Origin: Natrarchaeobius chitinivorans
Lineage (GTDB): Archaea > Halobacteriota > Halobacteria > Halobacteriales > Natrialbaceae
Assembly (NCBI RefSeq): GCF_003841505.1
Contig: NZ_REGA01000004.1
Location: 248,001-312,000 of the forward strand
Direction of reading: 5' to 3'
DNA length: 64,000 nt
Every line of letters starts with the position of its first letter. Within the stretch, counting starts at the first letter, position 1. The notes under the pieces are model-generated. The model did no database searches. It was given only the letters and a program-made list of their open reading frames with translations, and was not told the origin of the DNA. Positions 44,380 to 54,075 of the stretch are shown here, one piece after another. A program made the position numbers and the translations under genes.

Positions 44380-44529
44380 ATGAGAGACGAACTCGAGTCG
44401 ACACCGGCCTGTTCCGATGGGGAGCATACGCCCGTCTGGGATCCGAACGAGGGAACGAGCGTCTGCGAAACCTGTGGACGGACAGGAGCTGAAATTGTCA
44501 ACGACCTCGGACACAGTCTGTATCCCTGA
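44380..44529 (+). CDS. 49-residue zinc-type microprotein
   Basis: MRDELESTPACSDGEHTPVW with C11 and H16, then CETCGRTGAE (C33, C36): a likely single zinc site. It follows the acidic microprotein closely and is probably co-transcribed with it. Confidence 0.55.
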   Translation: MRDELESTPACSDGEHTPVWDPNEGTSVCETCGRTGAEIVNDLGHSLYP

Positions 44530-45939
44530 TTTCTGATCCGCGTCACCACTCGCTATGAGTTATTTTGGGCAACAGGTATATGCTTACTCGCATAATTAAT
44601 TGTTATAGCGAGGGTCCGGATGCCTGTCGTTGCCACGACCGAAAAGCGCCCGGACGGACGATCACCCTCGCTACTAACCTCACCGCATCCGATCGAAGCC
44701 GGCTGTCCAAGGACTGGGGGCCTTGGACCGCAACGGCTTTTCGACGTGTACAGCTATCGTGGATAGCCACAGCACCGCTGGAGTGTCCGCTCACTGTCCA
44801 AGGTTTTCCGGATCGCATCGCTCTAGCGCCACGTTTTCAACCAGCCTATGTGCTTGGCTCCGCCAGTTTGTTCGATCGCTCGGCGACACGTCGCTGAAAC
44901 GGACAGCGTCATCCCTTGCCGATGGGACGTCGTCACGGCTTTGGGGGCCGCCGGCCACTCGTTCACTGCGTTCGCTCGCGAGAGCAGTACCACTACTGGC
45001 TCACCACGTTTGCTTGCCGTGTCACGCGACTCCGGCCAGCCCGCTCGTTGGCTTCTTCTGGCCGTGTGAATTGAGTTGCGATCCGGCGGTCGGCTAAGTC
45101 GCTACAGACGAATAAGTGCGGTCCCGGAATGGCGCAATGTATGGTTGACAGCCATTCACGGGACAGCACCCCTTGCCGCTAGTCGGAAATCAAGTTGTTG
45201 GTTAGCGCAATCGGAACCGGCCTCGCGAGAGTCTCTCTCCGACCCCCCAAAGGTAATACGTATGAACTGTCCCGTGCTATTATATACCAGGAACGTATTG
45301 CGTTGAAATGGACGGGGAAAGGGAGCTTCGTCAATAGTCGATCACTCCTGCAATCACTCCTCGTCCCCCCACGTATGTCCACGGCGAGACACGACGCAAT
45401 CGATGGGGTGTAGGGGATGGCGATCGTCTCATCTGTCCGATCGTCTTGCTGGGACAACTAACACCCACCCAGCCCTACGAATCCGTTCCCCGCGACCGCA
45501 TTTATACAGAGAGTCGGTCTTACTGCATCGCCGAAGCGGTCCCGGTCAGTGCGGATTCTCAAGCCCGGTCGGGTCGGGAGCCTCCGCGATCGACTCGGGG
45601 CGCTCGTCGGAACCGGCGCTCGAGCGGTACATCGCGTCCACTCGAGCGCATACCGACTGGTCGCTGATACTGTCGGACAACAGTCAGTGAGCCATCGGTC
45701 GGGACTTCGCGGCCGTCGCCATCGGAGACGGCCCCAGGAGAGTGACCGATCGTCGAACAGTTCTGTCCGGCAGTATGTAACGTGGCCGAACGCAATCTCT
45801 GGCAAGAAATCTCCGACGCTCTCGCCCCACGAAGTCCATTAAGGGAGCGTGTTGAGGCCAGGACAGCATCCGTGTGACAGGTCGATACCGACGGTGGAGT
45901 CCCAGCCAGGCGGTTACTCGTCGGGAGACACCGCGTCAG
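44530..45939. other. Gene-poor region, 1.4 kb
   Basis: No convincing gene. It holds several inverted repeats: TAGCGAGGGT (44606) with ACCCTCGCTA (44664), preceded by an AT-rich box; GTCCAAGG (44705) with CCTTGGAC (44721); CACGGGACAG (45157) with CTGTCCCGTG (45267); and copy 2 of the 108-bp element. The density suggests small mobile element remnants or structured RNAs. ORFs up to 124 codons have unlikely compositions. Confidence 0.5.
45667..45776. repeat. Inverted-repeat element, copy 2 (110 bp)
   Basis: Ends ATACTGTCGGAC and GTCCGGCAGTAT; centre GCGGCCGTCGCCATCGGAG shared exactly with copy 1 at 31960-32067. The closing arm differs by one base (GACGGCCCC). Confidence 0.7.
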
Positions 45940-46869
45940 TTACTCTATTTCGTGGATTAGCTCTCGAGTGGCTTTTCGAACTGCGGCGTCGCTTTCGTCA
46001 TCGGGTTCCCAGCCGAGGGCCTCAAGTTTCTCGATCGACAGCCGCATCTTCGGCACGTCGCCGGTCCACCCCCGGTCACCGCCGGTGTAGTCGTAGGCGG
46101 GGTCGAGGCCCAGTTCGTCGCTGACGATATCCGCGATACGCGTGACGGAGGTCGTCGTTCGCGTTCCCAGGTTGTAGGTGGCGAGCGGTCCGGTGGCGTG
46201 CTCGAGGACGTACAGCATCGCATCGAGGCAGTCGTCGACGTGCATGTAGGATTTCTCCTGGCGACCGTCCCCGAGGATCGTCAGCGTCTCCGGATGCTCG
46301 GTCAGTTTCTCGATGAAATCGGGGATCACCGCACCCCGCAGTCGGGGGCCGACGATATTCGCGAACCGAAACACCCGGACGGTCAGGTCGTGTGAGTGGG
46401 CGTACGTCGAACAGAGGCCCTCGTCGGCGAGTTTGCTCGCTCCGTAGGCGCTGATCGGCTCGAGGGGCGCGTGGTCTTCGGGCGTCGGTCGCGGTGCCTC
46501 GCCGTAGACCGTCGACGTCGAGGTGTACGCGAGGTCTGAAACCCCGGCGGTTTCCATCGCCTCGAGGACGTTGTAGGTCATCCGCGTGTTGGCTTCGAAC
46601 TGCTCGCGCGGGGTGTCGGTGTTGACGGCCTTCGAGGCCGCGAGGTGAACGACGAGATCGAAGGCGTCGGTGAGAACCCCCTCGAGGGCGTCGGGTTCCG
46701 TGAGGTCGCGTCTGTAAAGCGTCGCGTCGTCGTGGACCCAGGACTCGTCGCCGTTCGAACAGTCGTCGACGACCGTCACGTGGTCGCCGGTTTCGAGCAG
46801 CCGCTCGGTCAGATGTGAGCCGATAAAGCCCGCGCCGCCGGTGACGAGCACCCGTCGATTTCCCGTCAT
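45940..46869 (-). CDS. NAD-dependent sugar epimerase/dehydratase (GalE-like)
   Basis: 309 residues, extended SDR fold. NAD motif VTGGAGFIGSH (about 8-18), catalytic S-T-S..Y-x3-K as TSTSTVYGE and YGASK, and the HLAASKAV strand. It converts one nucleotide sugar to another, probably by C4 epimerisation; the exact substrate is not readable. It overlaps the upstream epimerase gene by four bases. A decayed paralog lies at 53766-55026, which matches this gene much more closely than its neighbour does. Confidence 0.88.
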   Translation of the reverse strand: MTGNRRVLVTGGAGFIGSHLTERLLETGDHVTVVDDCSNGDESWVHDDATLYRRDLTEPDALEGVLTDAFDLVVHLAASKAVNTDTPREQFEANTRMTYNVLEAMETAGVSDLAYTSTSTVYGEAPRPTPEDHAPLEPISAYGASKLADEGLCSTYAHSHDLTVRVFRFANIVGPRLRGAVIPDFIEKLTEHPETLTILGDGRQEKSYMHVDDCLDAMLYVLEHATGPLATYNLGTRTTTSVTRIADIVSDELGLDPAYDYTGGDRGWTGDVPKMRLSIEKLEALGWEPDDESDAAVRKATRELIHEIE

Positions 46870-47783
46870 CGGTACTGCTCACACACCTGCTCGATGCCGT
46901 CCTCGAGCGAAACGGTCGGTTCCCAGCCGGTCTCGTCGCGCATTCTGCCCGCGTCCGCACAGGTGTCGTGGACGTACACCGACTCGGGGATCGGGTTCTC
47001 GACGTACGTCGGCTCGATATCGGTGCCGAGTTCGTCGTTGAGCATCTCGACGAGGTCGTTGAAACTACAGGCCGTCCCGGTTCCGAGGTTGTAGACGCCG
47101 GTGAGTTGGTGTTCGGCCGCGAGCTCGAGGCCGCGAACGACGTCGTCGACGTGCGTGAAATCCCGCGTCTGCGTGCCGTCGCCGTAGAGGACGGGCGACG
47201 CGCCGCTGGCGAGGTCGTCGGCGAACTGCGCGATGACGTTCGCGTACTCCCCTTTGTGTTCTTCGGCTCCGCCGTAGCCCTGGTAGACGGAGAAAAACCG
47301 CATCCCGGCCATCGACAGCCCGTAGTGGTTGGCGAAGTACTCGCCGTATCGCTCCCGGGCGAGCTTCGAGGCCTCGTAGCCGGTGTTGACCGCCACCGGC
47401 ATGCTCTCGGGCGAGGGCTCGGTCTGGCTGCCGTAAATCGACGAGGTGGAGGCGTAGACGACGGTGTCACAGCCGTCCTGGCGCGCCTGATCGACCACGT
47501 TCACGAACCCCTCGACGTTGACACGAGCGCCCGTCGTGGGATCGTCCTCGTGCATCGCATAGGAGGACAGCGCCGCGAGGTGAAAGACGACGTCGACGTC
47601 CGTCGGTAGTTCGTCCTCGAGCACGCTGTGCGTTCGGTAGTCGACGTCGGCACGGAGGTTCTCGGGCGTGCCGAGATACTCGTCGTCGATCGCGACGACT
47701 TGGTTGTCCGCCGAGAGGTGGTTCGCGAGGTTCGAGCCGATAAATCCGGCTCCGCCAGTGATCAAGACGCGTCTGTCCTGCAT
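46866..47783 (-). CDS. NAD-dependent sugar epimerase/dehydratase
   Basis: 305 residues, extended SDR fold. NAD motif ITGGAGFIGSN, catalytic YASTSSIYG and YEASK, and FHLAALSS. First gene of a two-gene operon with the GalE-like gene. Probably acts on UDP- or GDP-linked sugars for surface glycans. Confidence 0.88.
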   Translation of the reverse strand: MQDRRVLITGGAGFIGSNLANHLSADNQVVAIDDEYLGTPENLRADVDYRTHSVLEDELPTDVDVVFHLAALSSYAMHEDDPTTGARVNVEGFVNVVDQARQDGCDTVVYASTSSIYGSQTEPSPESMPVAVNTGYEASKLARERYGEYFANHYGLSMAGMRFFSVYQGYGGAEEHKGEYANVIAQFADDLASGASPVLYGDGTQTRDFTHVDDVVRGLELAAEHQLTGVYNLGTGTACSFNDLVEMLNDELGTDIEPTYVENPIPESVYVHDTCADAGRMRDETGWEPTVSLEDGIEQVCEQYR

Positions 47784-47851
47784 GGGGCAGTATCTATCAC
47801 CGATCGGTGATAACTCTACGGAAAGACTGTCACGATATCGTGGTCGGATCC

Positions 47852-48034
47852 CTACGCTCGGTCGTCGTCCCAGACCTGCACCGCAGGCGTCTCACAGCAG
47901 TCACAGACAGCAGCAGCGTTTCCTTTGTAGGAGTCCCGGACCAGCGTTCCGTCCTCACAGTACGAACAGTTCCCCCCGACGAGCGCGTCGACGACGGTTC
48001 CAGCCGACGGCTCACTTTCCACGAGCTGTTCCAT
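47852..48034 (-). CDS. HVO_A0556-type zinc finger protein
   Basis: 60 residues with NCSYCEDG and VCDCCETP Cys pairs around a short basic loop (RDSYKG). The layout matches a small haloarchaeal zinc finger family named after HVO_A0556 (family name from memory). It is upstream of and co-directional with the epimerase pair. Confidence 0.72.
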   Translation of the reverse strand: MEQLVESEPSAGTVVDALVGGNCSYCEDGTLVRDSYKGNAAAVCDCCETPAVQVWDDDRA

Positions 48035-48229
48035 TACAGCGAATACACGTCATCCATATGCAATAAACATTTGGGCCAACCGTGGACGATTGTGATTTGA
48101 TAGTCGGTTAGTGGTGTTGATGTTTGTATGCATTCGGCAAAAATATCCTTGCTACGGAACATTTGAATAGCTACTATTATTAGGTCTGCATCGAAACCAC
48201 CAGCAAACTGGACAGTTAGCTCCATAATT

Positions 48230-49459
48230 ATGTCTTCCAGATCGAAATCACACGAGGGGGAATCTCTCCAGCCTGAACGCGGGGGGCAGGTGATCGGCAC
48301 GCAGTCGGCCGACGAGTTACTGGTAGATCGGACGAGCGAGTTCGATCCGGAACTGACCGTCGTCATGCCGACGCTCAACGAAGAGGCGGGGATCGAAACG
48401 TGCATCGAGTGGATCAAAGAGGGGATCGAGGAACTCCAGCTCCGGACGGAGATCATCGTCAGCGACAGTTCGACGGATCGCACCCCGGAGATCGCACGCG
48501 AGTTAGGGGCGATCGTCGTCGAACCCGACGAGGGCGGCTACGGCTACGCCTACCGCTACGCGTTCGAGCGAGCGCGCGGCGAGTACATCGCGATGGGCGA
48601 CGCCGATACGACCTACGACTTCAGGGAAATTCCGCGGTTACTGGCCGAACTCGAGACAACCGGGGCGGATATGGTGATGGGCAGTCGCTTAGAGGGCGAG
48701 ATCAGGCCCGGCGCGATGCCGACCTTGCACCAGTACGTCGGGAACCCGCTACTGACGAGGTTTTTGAACGCCTTCTACGGGGCCGGAGTCAGCGACGCCC
48801 ACAGCGGCTTCCGGATCTTCACCCGCGAGGCCTACGAGACGATGGATCTCGAGACCTCAGGGATGGAGTTCGCCTCCGAGATGATTATGGAAGCCGGCGC
48901 GAAGGGGCTGGACATCGTCGAGACCCCGATCGTGTATCACGAGCGCGAAGGCGAGGAGACACTCGAGAGCTTCAAAGACGGCTGGCGACACGTCCGATTT
49001 ATGCTCGTGAACGCGCCCGGCTATCTGTTTTTGGTTCCCGGATTGGTGTTAGGTGTGTTCGGGGTACTCGTGATGGGAACGGCAGCAAGCGGGGTATCCG
49101 TAAGCGGCGTGAATCTCGGCATCCACTCCATGATCGCCGGGAGTTTGCTGGCCATTATCGGATATCAGGTCTCGAGTCTGGGCGTCTTCGCCGCCGTGGC
49201 GAGCGACCCGATTCAGAAACCCTCCGATCCGATTACAAGGCGTGTGATAGGATCGTTGTCGCTCGAGCGCGGAGCCACCGCCGGGTTGCTCGTGTGTGGA
49301 GTCGGCGGGCTGTACGCTGGGTTATTGGTGTATCAGTGGGTCTCGAGTGGGTTCGGGTCGCTCGCGTTCACAATAGGTGCGCTTGGGGCGTTTACCGCGA
49401 TCGTGCTTGGGATGCAGACGGTGTTCTCGTCGTTTTTCCTGAGTGCGGTCGATCGATAA
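48230..49459 (+). CDS. GT2-family glycosyltransferase (dolichol-phosphate sugar synthase type)
   Basis: 409 residues. A disordered N-terminus (residues 1-40) precedes a GT-A domain: VVMPTLNEEAGIETCI, VSDSSTDRTPEIA and GDADTTYD (the D-x-D motif). About four membrane helices follow at residues 255-400. This layout is typical of enzymes that charge dolichol phosphate or move sugars onto lipid carriers in haloarchaeal N-glycosylation. It is divergent from the epimerase operon. Confidence 0.88.
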   Translation: MSSRSKSHEGESLQPERGGQVIGTQSADELLVDRTSEFDPELTVVMPTLNEEAGIETCIEWIKEGIEELQLRTEIIVSDSSTDRTPEIARELGAIVVEPDEGGYGYAYRYAFERARGEYIAMGDADTTYDFREIPRLLAELETTGADMVMGSRLEGEIRPGAMPTLHQYVGNPLLTRFLNAFYGAGVSDAHSGFRIFTREAYETMDLETSGMEFASEMIMEAGAKGLDIVETPIVYHEREGEETLESFKDGWRHVRFMLVNAPGYLFLVPGLVLGVFGVLVMGTAASGVSVSGVNLGIHSMIAGSLLAIIGYQVSSLGVFAAVASDPIQKPSDPITRRVIGSLSLERGATAGLLVCGVGGLYAGLLVYQWVSSGFGSLAFTIGALGAFTAIVLGMQTVFSSFFLSAVDR

Positions 49460-49545
49460 GCGCAGGTGAGCGGGGATACTGATTCCTGTGTTGAAGCGTG
49501 TTGTGGAGTGACGAGATGTGGTGTGCGTAGCGGCGGGTGGGCCGA

Positions 49546-49740
49546 TCACAGACCCGGCAGAACTCGGCTCGCACCAGCTTTTCGCCGGCATCGAGTACCG
49601 TGGGGACGCGGTCGTGGTCGGTCGCTTCGGCGTAGACCCGCATGACAGGTTCGGTCCCGAGAGCGGACTCCCAACCATGCGCCGTCCGCGAGCATGAGTT
49701 TGACCCCGTCCGCCGTATTCACATACTCGAGTTCAGTGCC
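49546..49740 (-). pseudogene. Phosphohexomutase C-terminal fragment
   Basis: One frame reads NTADGVKLMLADGAWLGVRS, the other resumes with VMRVYAEATDHDRVPTVLDA; together they make the C-terminal phosphate-binding domain of a phosphomannomutase/phosphoglucomutase (normally VRPSGTEP-x-RVYAEA). A one-base shift breaks the SGTEP loop, and the first ~400 codons are missing. Confidence 0.75.
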
Positions 49741-49805
49741 ACGGCGATACTCAGTGAACGAACGCGGCCAGAACACTAACGCTTCCAGCCGTCACCCAGT
49801 ACGAT

Positions 49806-50012
49806 ATGAGCGATTGCGATCCCACCACTACGGGCCAGCAAGCCGAATCGGACCAGTCGGGGCGCCGGTCTCTCGTGGTTGCAGCACTCCACATCGAGAA
49901 TGCAGCCGAACCCGATGAAGTCGTCCTGTTCACCGACGACATCAAGCACTGTACTGAATGGGTCGCGGCTAGCGGATCGAACTCCTTTGTTGAGGTCCGA
50001 GAGTACCGCTAA
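49806..50012 (+). CDS. Small protein, possibly DUF7511 type
   Basis: 68 residues. The second half (SLVVAALHIENAAEPDEVVL, then CTEWVAASGSNSFVEV) resembles the haloarchaeal DUF7511 family: a strand, a short loop, a W-x-A motif and a final strand. Assignment from memory and uncertain. Confidence 0.55.
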   Translation: MSDCDPTTTGQQAESDQSGRRSLVVAALHIENAAEPDEVVLFTDDIKHCTEWVAASGSNSFVEVREYR

Positions 50013-50152
50013 CGCGGAACCCAGTACTATCCAGTGGTCGTGTCGTGCTGCTGTGTTGTCGCCGGCTGGATTGGTCTGGCGGTCACAGAGTGCGTACGGA
50101 GGCGGTCTCAGGATTCTGCCCGCAGTTGGTCGAGTTCGCTTCTACAGGTGCG

Positions 50153-50400
50153 TCATCGACGGTGGGCTGCCTGTGGATCAGTTGATTCATCGGTGGTCGG
50201 TTGGTCGGTCGCTGCGATCCCACGCGGCCCGAAGCGGTGACCGACCGCGAAGGTTAGTGCTCCAGAGGCAGACGACAGGCCGGCATAGGCGACGATGAGT
50301 GGTTCGGTGGCAACCGTGTATCCAGAAGTGGGCCCACATGCCACGTGAAGACCGCGAGAGCCATGAGAACACCGGCTGCCAGTGATACACGGTGGCGCAT
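50153..50400 (-). pseudogene. Frameshifted small membrane protein
   Basis: A plausible start (MRHRVSLAAGVLMALAVFTW) runs into nonsense after HVGPLLDTRL, while another frame continues with VATEPLIVAYAGLSSASGAL and TFAVGHRFGP. Joined, they give a two-helix membrane protein; a single frameshift near 50310 separates the halves. Confidence 0.5.
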
Positions 50401-50509
50401 GCATGTCGTGGTGGGGGGTGGAAAGAGAAGCCACGGGGTGGGGAGTTCGCTCCCGGCATGGGAGACCGACGTGTTGTGGCCACCACTGTGGCGGGCTCTC
50501 CTCATTTGC

Positions 50510-51067
50510 TCAAGGGCGCTGCTCAGCCGTCGAAGATCGGGATAGCGCGGCGTTGATTGGGGCCAGTCCTGGATAGCCGTCACGACGCCATAGGACGAGG
50601 GCAATCGCGGCGAAGACGAACTCCGAGAGGAAGTACGGGTCGTTCAGGGAGGCCAGGAAGAGTTCGGTCACGGTCGGCGCACCGTTCTCGTACGATTCGA
50701 CCGGGACGACAGGCCAGAGCAAAAAGCCGGGATCCGTCCCACCCCACAGCGCAGGGGCCGCATCAACGAGGGCGTGTGAGAGTGCGCCGATGCCGAAGGC
50801 AATCCCGGCGAGCGTGAACCCGTATCGGTCGGCAAGGATGTAGACGGTGATCGTCAGTGGAACTAGGACGAGCAGCGAATGAGCGAGCGTTCGTCCCGTT
50901 GGGAGTACGCCTAGGTACCACGCCAGTGGCTTGTCAACGAGATCGGGGAACTGACTGCCGACGATAACCGCCAGAATTGGACGGTGGACGGGTGGGCGCT
51001 CAAGCGATGTTCGTGCGTAGATCGAGTAGCAGATGTACGCGATCGCAGCGTGTCCGAGTGGCCACAT
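50510..51067 (-). CDS. Membrane-bound metal-dependent hydrolase family protein (YdjM type)
   Basis: 185 residues. MWPLGHAAIAYICYS has the helix-1 His; SQFPDLVDKPL has the D-x2-D metal motif; LAHSLLVLVPLTI and ALSHALVDAAP carry the conserved His residues. Five membrane helices. The family occurs widely, with unknown substrate. Often called LexA-binding inner membrane hydrolase. Confidence 0.85.
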   Translation of the reverse strand: MWPLGHAAIAYICYSIYARTSLERPPVHRPILAVIVGSQFPDLVDKPLAWYLGVLPTGRTLAHSLLVLVPLTITVYILADRYGFTLAGIAFGIGALSHALVDAAPALWGGTDPGFLLWPVVPVESYENGAPTVTELFLASLNDPYFLSEFVFAAIALVLWRRDGYPGLAPINAALSRSSTAEQRP

Positions 51068-51935
51068 TCGTTTAACGGTGTTCTCGAGGGACGTAAAAAT
51101 GGGTGAAATTCGTTCCCAGCGTACAACTAGGGACGTCTGCGAGCATCGGTGGTGACGACGAGCAAGCCACCGCTCGTGGCACAGACCTCACGACGTGAGC
51201 ATGCAGCCGATTTCAAATACACTCGAGTGAATGATACTACGCTACGACGCCGAGGCGGACACTGAAGTCGACCAACCGTCGACCGCTCGAGTTGCTCGAG
51301 TCACTCCATGAGGAACATGCGATTCCGGTCGAAGTCAGACAGGTCGACCCCCCAGCGAGCGCCGCTGGTGGATTTCGGTGACGACGTTGAAACCCGACCG
51401 CTCGCGGGCATGTGGGACGATTTTCACGACCACCCAAACACTACAGGAGAGGCCCGAGAGTTCCCCTTCCAAACGGTCTCGCAATCGAGAGAATATCATA
51501 GGGAACGTCGCCACCGGCGTCAGCGGCGACCCCGTCTGGGCGATGGAATGCTGGGGAACCGTCGCTCCGACAGAACCCGCCATCGGCTTGCCGAGGAGGC
51601 TGACCGGACCGGATGGCTTCGGTCGCCGACTGCGTGCCACTCGAGGACTGGTCGTCGTCGCCCATGTCATCCGATTCGGATTCTGATCCGACTCCAAATC
51701 TCAAGCCGACCTGCACGCGCTGTAAACCTGTGTCTGGGTGGATCTCTTCGCGCCCCATTATATATACCGCCTGGCCGTCCGCGCCCACTACTACGCGAGC
51801 GGGTAGTTATTCAAATGTGGGCAGCGAATCCGGCGGGACTTCGGTTGCGCATTTTCGGCCCGTGTTCAGGCGATGTGGAAGCTGAAATCAATCACAATAG
51901 GTCAAATCCAGCTGGAGACCATCCGGGAGCAAGTA
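51068..51935. other. Region of gene remnants, 868 bases
   Basis: No intact gene. A plus-strand start at 51231 (MILRYDAEADTEVDQPST) breaks, and another frame supplies LELLESLHEEHAIPVEV and RQVDPP; this looks like a small broken haloarchaeal protein (51231-51370). A minus-strand frame at 51441-51758 follows a TATATATAATG box but resembles no family. Confidence 0.4.
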
Positions 51936-52370
51936 TTAGAGCACAAATCGGAATTGCGGGAGAGTGGTGGGTGGGACCGCATCACGTGGCACCCACTGGT
52001 AGTCGCTGATTCCCTCAGCGAAGTTCGGCCGCGGGTCCGACAGGAGGTAACAGTCGAAAATGCGATAGGCAGTAAGCGTGTGCGTATCGGACGCGTGGGC
52101 GTACCAGACGGTCTCACGAGGAGTGCCGATCGTGATTGGACAGTCGAGTTCTTCACGTAGTTCACGGCGAAGTCCTTGAGTTAGGGACTCGTCCGGCATC
52201 ACACCACCGCCGGGGAGCGTCCAAAACGGCGAGCCATCGGCGTGGCGCTCCTGGACGAGCAGCACACAGTCAGCAGTTGTGATGCGTGCTTTCGCGCCGG
52301 CTCTGATTTGGTGGTCTTCAGCCACCGTTGACAGTGAAAGCGTGTCTGTAGCGTCCCATCCCCCCCTCAT
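51936..52370 (-). CDS. NUDIX hydrolase
   Basis: 144 residues from the ATG at 52368-52370 (52379 also possible). The NUDIX box GGGVMPDESLTQGLRRELRE (G-x5-E-x7-R-E-x2-E-E) is intact. It should hydrolyse a nucleoside diphosphate linked to another group. The longer upstream frame lacks family similarity. Confidence 0.85.
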   Translation of the reverse strand: MRGGWDATDTLSLSTVAEDHQIRAGAKARITTADCVLLVQERHADGSPFWTLPGGGVMPDESLTQGLRRELREELDCPITIGTPRETVWYAHASDTHTLTAYRIFDCYLLSDPRPNFAEGISDYQWVPRDAVPPTTLPQFRFVL

Positions 52371-52738
52371 GAGATACATGAAGAAGATCTGGCATTTAAT
52401 CCTTTCTCGGCCTTGAGAAGTTACTGTGGATGAGGCTTCCCTCACGTATGATGTCCCTCGCGACTGCGGACTCGCATCGTCTAGTGCCTCTCGAGATAAT
52501 TTTCTGAAATCACCCTGATCTGTGTCGTCTACACCACCAAGCGTGCTGTAACCGAACCAACTCCAGCACGCAGGACGATTGCCCCCGGTCCACATATTCG
52601 TCATCTATTTGTTACGGTATTAGAGATAATCAGCTGTCAAAAGAATGGCTGTGAGATGAAAATGAGACTGATATCTTCTGGGGGATGTGAGCGGAACCGG
52701 GATGATAGTTACCGAAGTATACCCGGAGGATGCATTAG
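52371..52738. other. Intergenic region, 368 bases
   Basis: Divergent promoters for the NUDIX and nucleotidyltransferase genes. An SD-like GGAGG lies 10 bases before the latter. No gene seen. Confidence 0.5.
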
Positions 52739-53710
52739 ATGAAGGCAATCGTCCTTGCTGGCGGATACGCAACTCGCCTCTGGCCGATCACAAAACACCG
52801 TCCGAAGATGTTTCTCCCAATCGGAGAGACAACGGTAGTAGATCGTATCTTCGCCGAACTTGAAGAAGATAATCGCATCGACGAAGTTTATGTCAGTACG
52901 AACGAGAGATTTGCATCTGATTTCGAATCACACCTCGCGGAGAGCAAGTTCAACAAACCACAACTCTCGATCGAGGAGACGACTGATGAAGACGAGAAGT
53001 TCGGCGTCGTTGGGGCCCTGGCACAGCTGATCGATCGGGAGAATATCACCGACGATTTGCTGGTCATAGCGGGAGACAACCTGATCAGCTTTGACATTTC
53101 TGACTTTATCGATTATTCCCAGAAAAAAGATAGGCCGACGCTTGCTGCCTACGATGTCGGCTCCCGTGAACAGGCAAAATCCTATGGTTTGGTCGACCTC
53201 AAGGGCGACCGTGTTATCGACTTTCAAGAGAAACCTGCCGACCCGAACAGTACGCTGGTCTCGATCGCTTGTTATGCTTTTCCCCAAGAAACGCTTTCGT
53301 TGTTCCCAACGTATCTGGAGGAAGGGAATAACCCCGATGAACCCGGGTGGTTCGTCCAGTGGCTGCAAACCCGTGAACCGACATATGCGTATACGTTCGA
53401 AGATGCGTGGTTCGATATCGGTACGCCCGAAAGCTATCTCGATGCCGTCGCGTGGCATCTGGATGGGGAGTCGTGCATCCACCCATCCGCCTCACTCAAG
53501 AACACGACGGTCGGCGAGAACACCCACGTGATGGAGGGTGCCACTCTCGTTAATGTTGCGCTCGAGAACGCGGTAGTCTTTCCGGAGGCAACGATCGAAG
53601 ACGCAACCATTCAGCGATCGATCATCGGCCCCACCACCTCGATCACGGGGTTCGATCTCGCAGGTGCGTTGCTCGGCCCACAACAACAGCTTTCGAACGA
53701 CAGCGACTGA
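52739..53710 (+). CDS. Sugar-1-phosphate nucleotidyltransferase
   Basis: 323 residues. The N-terminal signature is VLAGGYATRLWPITKHRPK; LLVIAGDNLISFD supplies the metal Asp; the C-terminal quarter (from CIHPSASLKNTTVGENTHV) is a short left-handed beta-helix. It couples a sugar-1-phosphate to an NTP. Resembles the AglF class in haloarchaeal N-glycosylation. The lower GC than the upstream genes hints at exchange of this part of the cluster. Confidence 0.88.
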   Translation: MKAIVLAGGYATRLWPITKHRPKMFLPIGETTVVDRIFAELEEDNRIDEVYVSTNERFASDFESHLAESKFNKPQLSIEETTDEDEKFGVVGALAQLIDRENITDDLLVIAGDNLISFDISDFIDYSQKKDRPTLAAYDVGSREQAKSYGLVDLKGDRVIDFQEKPADPNSTLVSIACYAFPQETLSLFPTYLEEGNNPDEPGWFVQWLQTREPTYAYTFEDAWFDIGTPESYLDAVAWHLDGESCIHPSASLKNTTVGENTHVMEGATLVNVALENAVVFPEATIEDATIQRSIIGPTTSITGFDLAGALLGPQQQLSNDSD

Positions 53711-54075
53711 TAGGACAAATCCTTCTGAGAGCGGTTGACCAGAACTCAGTTCGGGTTTGCGATTTTCAGGCTTCTAACCCGAGAGCAGCGATCCGATCGG
53801 CGAACTGCAGCGTCGCTTTCGTCGTCGGGTTCCCAGCCGAGAGTTTCTGGATCGCCAGGCGCATCTTCGGCACGTCGCCGGTCCAGCTTCGATTGCCGTC
53901 GGTGTGTTCGTGCGTCTGGTTGAGATCGAGTACCGCCCTGACGATATCCGCGAGACGAGTGACGGAGGTCGTGGGTCGTGTCCCACGGGGATAGGTTGCA
54001 AGCGGTCCCTCTCTCACTCAGGGACGGGCAGCATCGCTGGGTCTCCGGTCAGTTTCTCGATGAAATCGGGGATGA

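Noticed and set aside
44723-45097. 124-codon frame
   Set aside because: Composition is rich in Ser, Leu, Arg and Cys and unlike halophile proteins; no motif.
51441-51758. Small minus-strand gene after a TATATATAATG box
   Set aside because: The promoter-like box is suggestive, but the protein has no recognisable fold and the region is full of gene remnants.
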